NCBI RefSeq assembly: GCF_014652435.1
Contig: NZ_BMYU01000001.1
Span: 372,001-436,000, forward strand
Direction: 5' to 3'
DNA length: 64,000 nt
DNA from: Cognatundibacterium squillarum
Lineage (GTDB): Bacteria; Pseudomonadota; Gammaproteobacteria; Burkholderiales; Burkholderiaceae_D
Within the stretch, counting starts at the first letter, position 1; each line of letters opens with the position of its first letter. The position numbers were made by a program, and so were the translations under genes. The notes under the pieces were generated by a model. It saw only the letters and a program-made list of their open reading frames with translations. It was not told where the DNA came from and did not search any database. This document shows, one piece after another, positions 19,469 to 29,552 of the stretch.

Positions 19469-19736
19469 TCCAGACTCCTTATTCTGTCTGCTATCTCTTA
19501 CGGATAGCGTTTGTGCCGTTTCCGGCAAAATAAACCCAGTGTTGCGCAACATCATCAGTGTAAAGAAAAGCGGTTTGGCGCATTTCAGTTAAACTGACAT
19601 CTTTTAGTGATTTCACGCCAACCCGCACTGCACGGATTTACTGGCTGAAGTGAGCCGGGTTTTGCCGTTGAAACCCTGTTCAGTCTGCCACCGGCATCAC
19701 CATCGCTTGCAGATCAACTTTCAGGAAAAATCCGCC

Positions 19737-20576
19737 ATGCCTGTACCGGTACTCACCGACACCAGCACCTCGCCCTACCAGCCGGATCAGCAGCATCCGG
19801 TGCGGCTGATTGCGCGCAATCTGAATCAGGGTGAAAAACTGGCACCGCACAGCCATCCGTGGGCGCAGTTAACCTATTCGCCGCAGGGCATGCTGAAAGT
19901 CACTGCCGACGCGCAGGTCTGGTTTGTGCCACCGCAACGTGCAATCTGGATACCGCCCGGCATTCCGCATGAAGTCACCACCCTCAGCACTGCCCGCTTG
20001 CGGGTATTGCACATTGATGCGTCGCATAATCCGCGCCCTGCCACTAACTGTGAAGTCTTAGAAATTTGTCCGTTAGTTAAAGAATTGATTGCACGTATGG
20101 AGCAACTGGACCCGTCCGTTGCCTGCGAGCGTGAATTACGTCTGAGTGCGGTGTTGTGCGATGAAATTCAGGCGGCGCCATCAATTCCTGTGCATTTACC
20201 AATGCCGTCTGAAAAACGCTTGCGTGCCGCCTGCGACTGGCTGATTGCCCATCCGGCGGATGCGGATTCACTGGAGATCGTTGCCCGTCATGCTGGTGCT
20301 TCTGCGCGTACGCTGAACCGCTTGTTTGAAAAAGAATTGCATATGAGTTTTGTGCAATGGCGGCAGCAAATGCGCCTGAGTCTGGCTGTGCCGCTGGTAG
20401 CGCAAGGACTGCCCTTGTCGCGGGTGGCAGCGGAACTCGGTTATGCCAGCCAGTCCGCATTCAGCGCCATGTTCCGCAAGGCGCTGGGCGTGCCGCCGGG
20501 AATGTTTTTCAGCGGTCATCAATCCAGTTCATCCGAGGCGAATAGTCTGCAGGTGGAATCCGCGTCTTCTTCGTAA
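19737..20576 (+). CDS. AraC-family transcriptional regulator with cupin sensor domain
   Basis: This 279-residue protein has an N-terminal cupin domain (LAPHSHPWAQLTYSPQGMLKVTAD, then WIPPGIPHEVTTLS) and a C-terminal double helix-turn-helix (VARHAGASARTLNRLFEKE and LSRVAAELGYASQSAFSAMFRKALGVPP). The conserved histidines of the cupin and the AraC signature are intact. ATG at 19737 is preferred over an in-frame GTG 29 codons earlier. It is divergent from the MFS transporter gene, which is its most likely target. The inducer is unknown. Confidence 0.9.
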   Translation: MPVPVLTDTSTSPYQPDQQHPVRLIARNLNQGEKLAPHSHPWAQLTYSPQGMLKVTADAQVWFVPPQRAIWIPPGIPHEVTTLSTARLRVLHIDASHNPRPATNCEVLEICPLVKELIARMEQLDPSVACERELRLSAVLCDEIQAAPSIPVHLPMPSEKRLRAACDWLIAHPADADSLEIVARHAGASARTLNRLFEKELHMSFVQWRQQMRLSLAVPLVAQGLPLSRVAAELGYASQSAFSAMFRKALGVPPGMFFSGHQSSSSEANSLQVESASSS

Positions 20577-20678
20577 CGATCGGCAGCATCGTAACAACCT
20601 CGCAGCCGATATATCAAACCTATTTTAATTTCCATCTTTACAATGAAAGCTATCAATTTACTCTGATTGCCTTTCACT

Positions 20679-20972
20679 ATGTCCAGTATCGCCCTCTCCG
20701 TAACCTTTACCTGTTTGCCAGAACACCTCGCCGCAATTGTGAGCGCACTGGTGCAGCACCGTGTGCGCAGCCTGCAAACCGAACCGGGAACGCTGCAGTT
20801 TGAAATCATGACGCCGGATGACAAGGCCGACAGCATCATCCTGTTTGAACTGTATGCCAGCCAGCAAGCGATGGAAACGCATATGGAAGGCAGCAGCCTT
20901 GCGCAATTCCGTGCCGAAACCGAGGGACAGATTCTGACCATCAACGTGGAGACATGCAGCCACCATCGCTGA
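20679..20972 (+). CDS. Antibiotic biosynthesis monooxygenase (ABM) domain protein
   Basis: This is a 97-residue single ABM-fold (dimeric ferredoxin-like) protein. The segments RSLQTEPGTLQFEIMTP, IILFELYASQQAMETHMEGSSLAQFRA fit the YgiN/ABM pattern, including the E-Y-HxxSxxF-like stretch. Members act as quinol monooxygenases or on small aromatic metabolites. It stands alone, about 100 bases after the AraC gene on the same strand. Confidence 0.85.
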   Translation: MSSIALSVTFTCLPEHLAAIVSALVQHRVRSLQTEPGTLQFEIMTPDDKADSIILFELYASQQAMETHMEGSSLAQFRAETEGQILTINVETCSHHR

Positions 20973-21065
20973 CAGGCTTTGGCGGTTTCGCTGGCGAATC
21001 ATCAGCGTTTCTTTGCCTGCTCACCAGACATCACCGTAAGCCTCCAAAAAGCCTGATTTGGGGCT

Positions 21066-21148
21066 AAATGCGGATTTCTGCACACCAATCCGGCGGTCGT
21101 CGGCAGAAAGTCCGGCGCTCCGAAAAATGAAAATGCTGATTTCTGCAT
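21066..21148 (-). repeat. Interspersed ~83-bp repeat, copy C
   Basis: Read on the minus strand, this is the best-preserved copy: left arm ATGCAGAAATCAGCATTT, core CTTTCTGCCGACGACCGCC, right arm GTGCAGAAATCCGCATTT. The two arms agree at most positions. It sits in the convergent gap between the ABM gene and clpB. Confidence 0.85.
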
Positions 21149-21233
21149 AATATCGTCTGACTCCAAGCAATTTTTATCTGCCATCCGGTGCTGCCTGAGC
21201 AGCGCACCACTCTGCCCTTCTGCGTTCCTGCAG

Positions 21234-21264
21234 ACAAAAAAAGGGCGACAATTGCTTGCCGCCC
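21234..21264 (-). terminator. Terminator after clpB
   Basis: On the minus strand GGGCGGCAA-gcaa-TTGTCGCCC forms a 9-bp stem with one G-U pair, immediately followed by seven T residues. It lies 59 bases after the clpB stop. Confidence 0.85.
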
Positions 21265-21322
21265 CAACTTGCTTTCTTTCCGGCCTGATGTCAGGCCACG
21301 CGTGCATTGTATGCCGCGAAAC

Positions 21323-23914
21323 TTACGCCTTGCTGAAATGCAGTGCACCGTCCTGTACGTCGATACGGATTGTATCTTTTGCTGCAAATTCGCCTTTCAG
21401 CAAACTGCGCGACAGCACGTTTTCGATTTCCTGCTGAATCGCCCGTTTCAGCGGACGCGCACCGTACACCGGATCGAAACCGGCTTCGGCGATTTTCAGC
21501 AGCGCGGCATCGCTGACCTGCAAACCGATTTCCAGCTGCGCCAGACGTTTTTCCAGGGTTTTCAGCTGGATTTTTGCAATCGAGCCGATGTGTTTTGCAT
21601 CCAGTCCGTGGAACACCACAATTTCATCGATACGGTTGATGAATTCCGGACGGAAATGGGTTTTCACCTCGGCCATCACCGCCGTTTTTACCAGCGCCGG
21701 CTCACTGCCTTCCATCGCCTGAATCTGATGTGAACCCAGATTCGACGTCATCACAATCACCGTATTTTTGAAATCCACGGTACGGCCTTGTCCGTCGGTC
21801 ATGCGGCCATCGTCCAGTGCCTGTAACAGGATATTAAAGACGTCGTGATGCGCTTTTTCAACCTCGTCCAGCAAAATCACACTGTACGGTTTGCGACGCA
21901 CTGCTTCGGTCAGATAACCGCCTTCTTCGTAACCGACATAGCCCGGGGGCGCACCGATCAGACGGGCGACCGAATGTTTCTCCATGAATTCGCTCATGTC
22001 GATGCGGATCAGCGCTTCTTCACTGTCGAACAGGAAAGTCGCCAGCGCTTTACACAACTCGGTTTTACCGACACCGGTCGGGCCTAAGAACATGAACGAA
22101 CCGTACGGACGTCCCGGATCGCCAAGCCCCGCACGGGAACGGCGAATCGCATCCGACACGGCAACAATCGCTTCATGCTGCCCCACAACACGCTCATGCA
22201 GCACATCTTCCATGCGCAGCAGCTTATCGCGCTCGCCCTGCATCATTTTCGAGACCGGAATACCGGTTGCACGCGATACGATTTCTGCGATTTCTTCCGC
22301 ACCAACTTGTGTACGCAGCAGACGGTTTTTCGCAGGCTGACCATCGGCTGCGCCTTCTGCGGCATCGGCTTGTTTCAGTTGCGCTTCCAGCTCAGGCAGC
22401 TTGCCGTACTGCAGTTCCGACATGGTTTGCCAGTCACCTTTGCGACGCGCTTCTTCCATTTTCTGACGGATGCGCTCAATCTCTTCCTTGATATGCGCAC
22501 TGCCCTGCACCGAGGCTTTTTCGGCTTTCCAGATTTCTTCCAGATCCGCGTATTCGCGCGACAAACGGGAAATTTCTTCCTCAATCAGCGCCAGCCGTTT
22601 ATGCGAAGCTTCATCTTTTTCACGCTTCACTGCTTCGCGTTCGATTTTTAACTGAATCAGACGGCGGTCCAGCTTATCCATCACTTCCGGTTTGGAATCG
22701 ATTTCGATTTTGATTTTCGATGCTGCTTCATCGATCAGATCAATCGCTTTATCCGGTAAGAAGCGGTCGGTGATATAGCGGTGCGACAATTCTGCCGCTG
22801 CCACAATCGCCGGATCGGTGATGTCCACGCCATGATGGACTTCGTATTTTTCTTGCAGGCCGCGCAGAATCGCAATCGTCGCTTCGACGCTTGGTTCATC
22901 CACCAGAATTTTCTGGAAACGGCGTTCCAGCGCAGCATCTTTTTCAATGTATTTGCGGTATTCGTCCAGCGTGGTCGCGCCAACGCAATGCAGTTCACCA
23001 CGCGCCAGCGCAGGTTTCAGCATGTTACCGGCATCAATCGCGCCTTCGGCTTTACCGGCACCGACCATGGTATGAATTTCATCAATAAACACAATGGTCT
23101 GGCCTTCATCCATCGCGATTTCTTTGAGCACAGCTTTCAGGCGCTCTTCAAATTCACCACGGTATTTGGCACCGGCCAGCAAGGCCGCCATATCCAGACT
23201 CAGCACCCGTTTATTGCGCAGACTGTCCGGCACTTCGCCATTTACGATACGCTGCGCCAGCCCTTCCACAATCGCGGTTTTACCCACGCCCGGTTCACCG
23301 ATCAGCACGGGATTATTTTTACTGCGGCGTTGCAGAACCTGAATTGCGCGACGAATTTCATCGTCGCGGCCAATCACCGGATCCAGCTTGCCCTGGCGGG
23401 CGCGTTCTGTCAGATCCAGTGTGTATTTTTTCAGGGCTTCGCGCTGGCCTTCTGCTTCCGGACTATCAACCTGTGCACTGCCGCGCACTGCATTAATCGC
23501 GGCTTCGATAGCGCTGCGGGTCAGACCGTTTTCTTTGGCGATGCGGCCTGTATCGGACTTATCTTCTGTCAGCGCCAGCAATACCATTTCCGAGGCCAGA
23601 AACTGATCCTGACGTTTTTGCGCTTCTTTATCGGCCAGATTCAGCAGACCACCCAGTTCGCGACCCAACTGAACTTGTCCGCCATTTCCTGACACTTTCG
23701 GCAGACGCTCGAGAGATTGTTTTAAGGCATTCTGTAAACCATTTACATTCACACCGGCGCGTTGCAACAGCGAACGGCTGCTGCCGTCACTTTGCTGCAG
23801 CATCGCCAGAATCAAATGCTGGGTTTCAATGTAAGGATGATCGTTACCGACAGCCATGCTTTGCGCATCTGCCAGTGCTTCCTGCAATTTGGTCGTAAAT
23901 TTATCGAGACGCAT
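21323..23914 (-). CDS. clpB: ATP-dependent disaggregase ClpB
   Basis: This 863-residue Hsp100 protein works with DnaK to rescue aggregated proteins. In order it shows the Clp N domain ([20 protein letters not shown]), the first AAA+ module (Walker [16 protein letters not shown], Walker B VLFIDEIH-like [14 protein letters not shown]), the long coiled-coil M domain around residues 400-530 that separates ClpB from ClpA, and the second AAA+ module ([24 protein letters not shown]). A sigma-32-like promoter lies just upstream. Confidence 0.97.
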   Translation of the reverse strand: MRLDKFTTKLQEALADAQSMAVGNDHPYIETQHLILAMLQQSDGSSRSLLQRAGVNVNGLQNALKQSLERLPKVSGNGGQVQLGRELGGLLNLADKEAQKRQDQFLASEMVLLALTEDKSDTGRIAKENGLTRSAIEAAINAVRGSAQVDSPEAEGQREALKKYTLDLTERARQGKLDPVIGRDDEIRRAIQVLQRRSKNNPVLIGEPGVGKTAIVEGLAQRIVNGEVPDSLRNKRVLSLDMAALLAGAKYRGEFEERLKAVLKEIAMDEGQTIVFIDEIHTMVGAGKAEGAIDAGNMLKPALARGELHCVGATTLDEYRKYIEKDAALERRFQKILVDEPSVEATIAILRGLQEKYEVHHGVDITDPAIVAAAELSHRYITDRFLPDKAIDLIDEAASKIKIEIDSKPEVMDKLDRRLIQLKIEREAVKREKDEASHKRLALIEEEISRLSREYADLEEIWKAEKASVQGSAHIKEEIERIRQKMEEARRKGDWQTMSELQYGKLPELEAQLKQADAAEGAADGQPAKNRLLRTQVGAEEIAEIVSRATGIPVSKMMQGERDKLLRMEDVLHERVVGQHEAIVAVSDAIRRSRAGLGDPGRPYGSFMFLGPTGVGKTELCKALATFLFDSEEALIRIDMSEFMEKHSVARLIGAPPGYVGYEEGGYLTEAVRRKPYSVILLDEVEKAHHDVFNILLQALDDGRMTDGQGRTVDFKNTVIVMTSNLGSHQIQAMEGSEPALVKTAVMAEVKTHFRPEFINRIDEIVVFHGLDAKHIGSIAKIQLKTLEKRLAQLEIGLQVSDAALLKIAEAGFDPVYGARPLKRAIQQEIENVLSRSLLKGEFAAKDTIRIDVQDGALHFSKA

Positions 23915-23945
23915 GATTGTGCTCCTGATTTTGAATTAACTCCCA

Positions 23946-23972
23946 ATTTGGGGCTGAGAAATGCTTTTCAAG
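23946..23972 (-). promoter_or_regulatory. Sigma-32 (heat-shock) promoter of clpB
   Basis: On the minus strand CTTGAA (23972-23967) is followed after 13 bases by CCCCAAAT (23953-23946), a close match to the proteobacterial sigma-32 consensus CTTGAA-N13-15-CCCCATNT. It ends 31 bases before the clpB start codon, which has GGAGC as ribosome-binding site. Confidence 0.85.
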
Positions 23973-24151
23973 CAGTTTAGAAAACGCCTGCGCATAAAAA
24001 TTTGTTTTAGCGCAAACCTGTTCCCTTGCGGATTTAAGTACGAATTATTCTGACAAGCATTCCTGAAAATCTGAGGCAGCCAACCGCGTTCTGATAGTCG
24101 CTCAGGTAATATTGTGTTGTAATAAACTTTTTTGTCTCCGGCCCTCTGATT

Positions 24152-26038
24152 ATGTCGTTCGATTTCAATACCAAAGATCAGTTATTCAGTCGTTATCCGA
24201 ACCCCTATAAAACCGAAAACTGGTTTCTGCTCGGTGTCAGCCTGCTGAATTTAGCGGGCGTAATCGTGTTATTTCTGAATGCCCGTGCTTATCTGCGTAA
24301 TGGCGAACACATGCTGTTTGGTATGTGTATGGTCTTGACCGTGCTGTTTTTATTCGTGCTGGGCCGCACCGCAATCCGTTTGCTGACACAGCTGCGTTTT
24401 GTCTTTGGTCGCGGTTATCCCGCAGGTCTGGCACCGGAGCTGAATGCAGGTGTGATTGGTCACAGCAAACAGGCAGATCAGCTGATCGAACTGATGCGGC
24501 ATCAGACCATTCCGTTCAGCGAACCGCAAGGGCCGGTGGAGGGCTTACTGTTTGCGCTGTTCCGCAGTCTGCTGGTTGCGCCGGGCGCGGTGCGTGAACA
24601 GGCAAAACAGCATTTTGAATCGTTGCTGATACACGGCGCTTTATTACTGTCCTTGCTGAGTTCCTGGTTATTGTTCAGCGGCAGTGATCAGGAAGGTGTG
24701 GTGTCTGTGCTGTATCTGCCATTAACCGGTTTGTCGCTGCTGACAGTTTTACAGCGCCGCTACGCCGCACAACAACAGACTTCTGCTTTCCCGTTTATGC
24801 TGCGCCTGATCGGCCTGATCGGTTTTGCGATTCTGGGGCCGGTGCTGGTACCGCGTGTGCTGCCGCATGCAGACCTGACACCGATGTGGACGCCGCCGCT
24901 GATTTTGCTGACAGGCACATTGCTGAATGCGGGTCTGGCTTTATATGCGCTGGTGGCGCAGCTGGATATTCCGACTTCCACTTCCGTCGCCTGCGAAGAA
25001 ACCCGCCTGACCATGAATGCCGCGCCGGGCCAGCTCTGGACGGAAATCAATCAGTTGTTCAAAGAAAACTGGTTTGAAGGCATTCCTAACCGCGCTTACG
25101 CCAATATCACACCGGAAATTGCCGGTGAAATCCGCGGCCGTTTTCAGGGTTACATTCTGGAAGAAACCCAGCCGGAACCGGTACATCCCAGCGGCAATGG
25201 TGAGCCGGGACGATTGCTGCAAACCCGCTTCGGCCCTGCGCTGCTGGCATTGAACGGTCTTGCAGTACTGGCAGCATTTTCAGCATTTCTGAGTGCGGCG
25301 ATTTTGTCGTCATCGCTTTCTGATTTTAAACCAGCCGGCGTGTACAACTTCGTATTGTGCCTGCTGGCCTTGCAAATGCTGACCTTACACGCGCTGCGTT
25401 CCGGTCATTTGCTGTGGTCGCGTATGTATTTCCGTTCCACGCTGATCTGGATAGAAACGCAGGGTACGTATCAGACTGCGGATTTTCAGGTTGGTAATCA
25501 GATGAACAGCCATTTCTCATCCCGTTCATCCGTCACCCGTACAGAGGACGCAATTCTGCGCGTATGGATGGCAGATTTGTACACCGTGTGCTTTGGTAAA
25601 GAAAATCAGCGCTATCTGGTATCGCTGGCGCCTTCGCTGGTGAAACCAGCCTGGTATTTGCGCCGTCTGGAAGAGTTTGCACGCAATCAGTCTTCCGTTG
25701 CCGCGCCGGTGTCTACGCGTGATCTGGAACATACCCGCACCATGAGTGGCTTTGAAGCGCTGGCGAAACAAACGCCGGATCAGCAAAGCCTGCAACAGAA
25801 TCAGATCGCACAACCGGAACAATGCCCGTTGCCAACCATAGGCCATGGTCGCATCAAATTAATTCAGCAGGATCGCGGCTTTGGCTTTATTCAGCAGCAA
25901 GGCGGGCCGGATATGTATTTCCGTGTTCAGCATCTGGAAACCCAGGATTTACAAGCCGGTGCCGAAGTGCGTTTCGAAATCATCAGCACGCAGCGCGGTT
26001 CGGAAGCACGTAAGATTCGTGCGCTGAACGAGCAATGA
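24152..26038 (+). CDS. Polytopic membrane protein with C-terminal cold-shock-like domain
   Basis: This is a 628-residue protein of unknown function. Two membrane segments lie in the first ~75 residues, several more between about 165 and 270, and a pair near 360-420, with soluble stretches between. The last ~60 residues form a cold-shock/OB-fold-like domain: GRIKLIQQDRGFGFIQQQGG carries the RNP1-like GFGFI, followed by PDMYFRVQHL in the RNP2 position and a closing V-R-F-E strand. This arrangement suggests a membrane-anchored nucleic-acid-binding protein. It is divergent from clpB and ends at a shared bidirectional terminator. The membrane region matches no family I can name. Confidence 0.65.
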   Translation: MSFDFNTKDQLFSRYPNPYKTENWFLLGVSLLNLAGVIVLFLNARAYLRNGEHMLFGMCMVLTVLFLFVLGRTAIRLLTQLRFVFGRGYPAGLAPELNAGVIGHSKQADQLIELMRHQTIPFSEPQGPVEGLLFALFRSLLVAPGAVREQAKQHFESLLIHGALLLSLLSSWLLFSGSDQEGVVSVLYLPLTGLSLLTVLQRRYAAQQQTSAFPFMLRLIGLIGFAILGPVLVPRVLPHADLTPMWTPPLILLTGTLLNAGLALYALVAQLDIPTSTSVACEETRLTMNAAPGQLWTEINQLFKENWFEGIPNRAYANITPEIAGEIRGRFQGYILEETQPEPVHPSGNGEPGRLLQTRFGPALLALNGLAVLAAFSAFLSAAILSSSLSDFKPAGVYNFVLCLLALQMLTLHALRSGHLLWSRMYFRSTLIWIETQGTYQTADFQVGNQMNSHFSSRSSVTRTEDAILRVWMADLYTVCFGKENQRYLVSLAPSLVKPAWYLRRLEEFARNQSSVAAPVSTRDLEHTRTMSGFEALAKQTPDQQSLQQNQIAQPEQCPLPTIGHGRIKLIQQDRGFGFIQQQGGPDMYFRVQHLETQDLQAGAEVRFEIISTQRGSEARKIRALNEQ

Positions 26039-26060
26039 TCCGCTAATCTGAACACACACA

Positions 26061-26087
26061 AAAAAGGCCGCACACAGCGGCCTTTTT
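26061..26087. terminator. Bidirectional terminator
   Basis: AAAAAGGCCGC-acaca-GCGGCCTTTTT is a perfect 11-bp stem with A- and T-tracts. It lies between the convergent ends of the membrane/cold-shock-domain gene and the iminopeptidase gene and can serve both. Confidence 0.9.
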
Positions 26088-26104
26088 CATGACAACAGAT
26101 GCCG

Positions 26105-27064
26105 TCAGCTGAATGCGCGACGCAAGCGGAAATCTTCGGTCGCCTGCACCAGCGCCTTGGCAATACCCGGCTCCATCGCGGCGTGTCCGGCATTCTGGAT
26201 CACGTGGTAGGCAGCTTCCGGCCATGCATTATGCAAGCGCCATGCGGAAACCGGAGGACAGATTACATCGTAACGGCCTTGCACGATCACAGCAGGCAGA
26301 TGGCGGATACGCGCGATATTGGTGATCAGCGCATCGTCTTCCATAAACGCGCCGTTCAGCATGTAATGCGCTTCGAGACGACCAATGCCGAGGCTGACGG
26401 CATCGGATTCAAAACTGGCAATCGCATCGGCCTGCGGTTCCAGGAACAGGCAGGAACCTTCGTAGCGGCTCCAGTTGCGTGCGGCTTCGGTGTAAATCGC
26501 CGGATCATCGCAGAACAGGCGTTTGACATAGGCTTGCAGCAAATCGCCGCGTTCGTCTTCCGGTACGCCTTCGGCAAAGCGCTGATGGATTTCCGGATAA
26601 AACCAGCGCATACCATTAACGAACCAGTCGACTTCTTTACGGGTGCACATGAAAATGCCGCGCAGAATAAAGCCAAGACAGCGTTCCGGATGCGTTTCGC
26701 CGTAAGCCAGCGCCAGCGTGGAACCCCAGGAACCGCCGAACACCAGCCACTGATCGATGCCGAGCATAGCTCGCAATTGTTCGATATCGCTGATCAGCAA
26801 TTGCGTCGTATTTTGACGGTATTCACCGAGCGGCAATGATTTCCCTGCGCCGCGCTGATCAAACAGCACAATACGGTAATGCTCCGGATGAAAAAAACGG
26901 CGGTGTGTCGGAGATGTACCCGCACCCGGGCCGCCGTGCAGGAACAGCACAGGAATGCCGTTTGGATTGCCGCACTCTTCCCAGTAAATCGTATGCAGAT
27001 CATCGACCGGCAGCATGCCGTGGCGGTGCGGCTCAGTGGCCGGAAACAGAATATCGTCGCTCAT
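26105..27064 (-). CDS. pip: Proline iminopeptidase
   Basis: This 319-residue serine peptidase of the S33 family releases N-terminal proline from peptides in the cytoplasm. The oxyanion motif FLHGGPGAG, the DQRGAGKS segment, the nucleophile elbow FGGSWGSTLALAY, and the Asp (QGRYDVICPP) and His (QNAGHAAMEPG) of the triad are present. ATG at 27064 has GAGGAC upstream and gives the usual MSDD-type start; the longer frame would add a spurious leader. Confidence 0.93.
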   Translation of the reverse strand: MSDDILFPATEPHRHGMLPVDDLHTIYWEECGNPNGIPVLFLHGGPGAGTSPTHRRFFHPEHYRIVLFDQRGAGKSLPLGEYRQNTTQLLISDIEQLRAMLGIDQWLVFGGSWGSTLALAYGETHPERCLGFILRGIFMCTRKEVDWFVNGMRWFYPEIHQRFAEGVPEDERGDLLQAYVKRLFCDDPAIYTEAARNWSRYEGSCLFLEPQADAIASFESDAVSLGIGRLEAHYMLNGAFMEDDALITNIARIRHLPAVIVQGRYDVICPPVSAWRLHNAWPEAAYHVIQNAGHAAMEPGIAKALVQATEDFRLRRAFS

Positions 27065-27217
27065 GAATTGTCCTCGCTTCAGGTCTGGAATGCGGGGATT
27101 ATAGGCGGCAGCACCGGCGCTGTGCACGCTGATGACAGCAGCGGCTGCACAAATCGATAAAATTCGGTGCAGCCGCCGGAATGCAGCAAACCTGTTCGGC
27201 AAGCGCCCCTCGCCGCC

Positions 27218-29362
27218 TTACATTTTGATTTGCCAGACCAGCTTCACTGTGCGTGCTTTGCCAACCCGCATATTTTCTTCCAGCTCCAAACCCTGATACC
27301 GGTAGCGGTCTGTACTGTCATGGCTGCGTGCGAGCAAATCTGTGACACTGAGTTTGAATTGCTGACTGCCCTGCTGCCAGTGCAGATACCAGTCCAGTTG
27401 CAGCGGATGGTGATTTTCTGCCTGCAACACGCTGGTTTCGTTATAGGTTTCGGTTCCCTGCCATTGCAGACTGAGGCCGCTTTTCCATGCGCCGTTCTGC
27501 AAATCGAGCTGCCACTGTGCGCCGTAAGGTAATTGTTCCGGCAGGCGCGAATTGACGCCGTTCAGCTTCAGCTGTGACCAGTTGGCATAGGCATGCCAGC
27601 GCATCTGATAACGCAGGTCGCCGAATTTGCCGTCACGCTTCAGTTCAGCCTCGGCACCTATCCAGCGTGCGCTGCCCTGATTCACGGGACGACTATTCCA
27701 GATGCCATTCGTCTGCGTCAGATCGTAACCGATACGGTCGCGCATCTGACGTGCGAATAATCCCAGTTCCAGCGCACTGCTTTCATCCAGTTTGCGCTGG
27801 TGATTGAATTCAATACCGGTAATCGCTTCCGGTTTCAGCGCCGGATTACCGGTCTGATCCGGATTAAATGGTGAATTGTGATCATCCACCCGATAGCGGC
27901 GCGGAATCAGCTGAAAACTAGTCGGCAGCTTCCAGTTCTGGCTTATACCTAGACGCCATTCCTGCCCTTCCGCTGTTTTCCAGACTTGCTGCCATACCGG
28001 GCTGATCAGCCAGCGGCTTTGCTCCACAGGCGAGGTCTGATTATCACGCAACCGGTTTTGCCAGTATTCCAGCCGTATGCCCGCCTGCTGATGCCAGCCG
28101 GTTTGCTGGAACCAGTTACGCTCCAGCCACAAGGTGCTGCGACTGCTGTCGGCGATAAAGCGGCGCTGATCGCTGTCAGGCATGCCGCCATTCAGTGGCT
28201 GGTCGGTTTCATCACGGGTTTCCGTGCGTGAAGCCGGTTGCCAGCTGATACCGCCTTTCCAGCCCTGCTCATCGGCATTGATTTGCTGCCAGTTCAGCGC
28301 AAGCCGGAATTCATTGTCGTGCACGCTGCCGGTAACCAGCCGCTGTTCCAGCGCCTTCCCTTGCAGATCGCTGCCACTGAAATCGTAACGGGTATGACGT
28401 AACTGCTGATTCCAGCCTGCAATCAGACTGAGTTTGCCCCAGTCTGCCTCGCGCTGATCCCATTGCATTTCCTGCCGCCAGCTGCGGTTCAGCGCGGCAA
28501 ACTGGCTTTGATTGAACGGAAAAGGTACCGCATCGCCGCTGATCACTGTTTCCTGTCTTTGTTTATCCTGTGCCGGACGACTCCATTGCAGCCAGCTTTG
28601 CCAGCCCAGTTGTCCGCCGGAAGGAATCCGCCATTGCAACCGCTGCTGGCTGCTGAGCACGGTTTTGCGCTGCTGGCTGGTTTCCGTCATGCTTTGCTGC
28701 ACGGGATGCTGCAAATCGTTATTGCGCCGGTCTGCCTGCAATAAACCATCTTCGGTTTGCTGTTCCGCCTGCAGATTCCAGAAGCCCGACCAGTCGCCAT
28801 GCTGACCTGACTGACGCAGCGCGAACACCGGACTCCAGCGTCCCTGACGTAAAGACTGCGTCAGTTCGGCTTCACTCTGCCCTGCACGAAAACGCGGCTT
28901 CAGAATCAGGTTAATGCTGCCCGCTGCCGCTTGCTGGCTTTGCCCTGCTCCCGGTGTGCGTTCGATCTCGATGCGCTCAATCTGGCTGGCCGGAATACTG
29001 TCCACGGAAAATCCGCGCGGCATCAGTTGCCCGTCGACCAGTATCTGCACATAGCCATTGCCCATGCCGCGCAGACGCACTTCGCTGGCTTTCGCACCCT
29101 GCTGCACGATCTGCACGCCCGGTAACTGGCGCAGTAATTCGCTGGCATCGGTCGCGCCAAACTGGCTTAAATCGCTGCGCTGGAAGCTTTGCTTGTTGCT
29201 GAATTCGTCAGACCGCCCCTCCGGAGCGCCAGAGTTGACGCGGACAACCTGAATTTCCTGTGCTAAAACCCGCATTTGAGGACAAAACAGACCAAAACAG
29301 CCTGCCAGCAGACAAACTGCAGGGCGCAGCCGGAAACCCGAAAACAAAACAGCGTGAGACAT
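27218..29362 (-). CDS. TonB-dependent outer-membrane receptor
   Basis: This 714-residue protein has a signal peptide (LLAGCFGLFCPQMRVLAQ), a plug domain with the TonB-receptor pattern ELLRQLPGVQIVQQG, VRLRGMGNGYVQILVDGQLMPRG and IERIEIERTPGAGQSQQAAAGSINLI, and then a long beta-barrel rich in alternating aromatic residues. It ends LVWQIKM rather than in the usual terminal phenylalanine. The 190 bases upstream show no recognisable cobalamin riboswitch, and no siderophore or transport genes adjoin it, so the ligand is unknown. Confidence 0.88.
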   Translation of the reverse strand: MSHAVLFSGFRLRPAVCLLAGCFGLFCPQMRVLAQEIQVVRVNSGAPEGRSDEFSNKQSFQRSDLSQFGATDASELLRQLPGVQIVQQGAKASEVRLRGMGNGYVQILVDGQLMPRGFSVDSIPASQIERIEIERTPGAGQSQQAAAGSINLILKPRFRAGQSEAELTQSLRQGRWSPVFALRQSGQHGDWSGFWNLQAEQQTEDGLLQADRRNNDLQHPVQQSMTETSQQRKTVLSSQQRLQWRIPSGGQLGWQSWLQWSRPAQDKQRQETVISGDAVPFPFNQSQFAALNRSWRQEMQWDQREADWGKLSLIAGWNQQLRHTRYDFSGSDLQGKALEQRLVTGSVHDNEFRLALNWQQINADEQGWKGGISWQPASRTETRDETDQPLNGGMPDSDQRRFIADSSRSTLWLERNWFQQTGWHQQAGIRLEYWQNRLRDNQTSPVEQSRWLISPVWQQVWKTAEGQEWRLGISQNWKLPTSFQLIPRRYRVDDHNSPFNPDQTGNPALKPEAITGIEFNHQRKLDESSALELGLFARQMRDRIGYDLTQTNGIWNSRPVNQGSARWIGAEAELKRDGKFGDLRYQMRWHAYANWSQLKLNGVNSRLPEQLPYGAQWQLDLQNGAWKSGLSLQWQGTETYNETSVLQAENHHPLQLDWYLHWQQGSQQFKLSVTDLLARSHDSTDRYRYQGLELEENMRVGKARTVKLVWQIKM

Positions 29363-29552
29363 AGACGTTCAGCCTTTCAAAGTGTGATGGATGCACCCCA
29401 CCCTGCCGGTACGCAAACGCGAAAACCGGCAAATGCAGAGTGCAGTTCACCCGCACTGCAGCGCCAGGCTGCAATGCAGATCAGTTCAGAAAATCAGAGA
29501 AAATTAGGAACCGGTTGCCACAAGCCAGAACCTTGCAGCAGCCGGAACGGGC

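Noticed and set aside
29363-29552. Cobalamin riboswitch upstream of the TonB receptor
   Set aside because: The conserved B12-box core was looked for on the minus strand and is not there.
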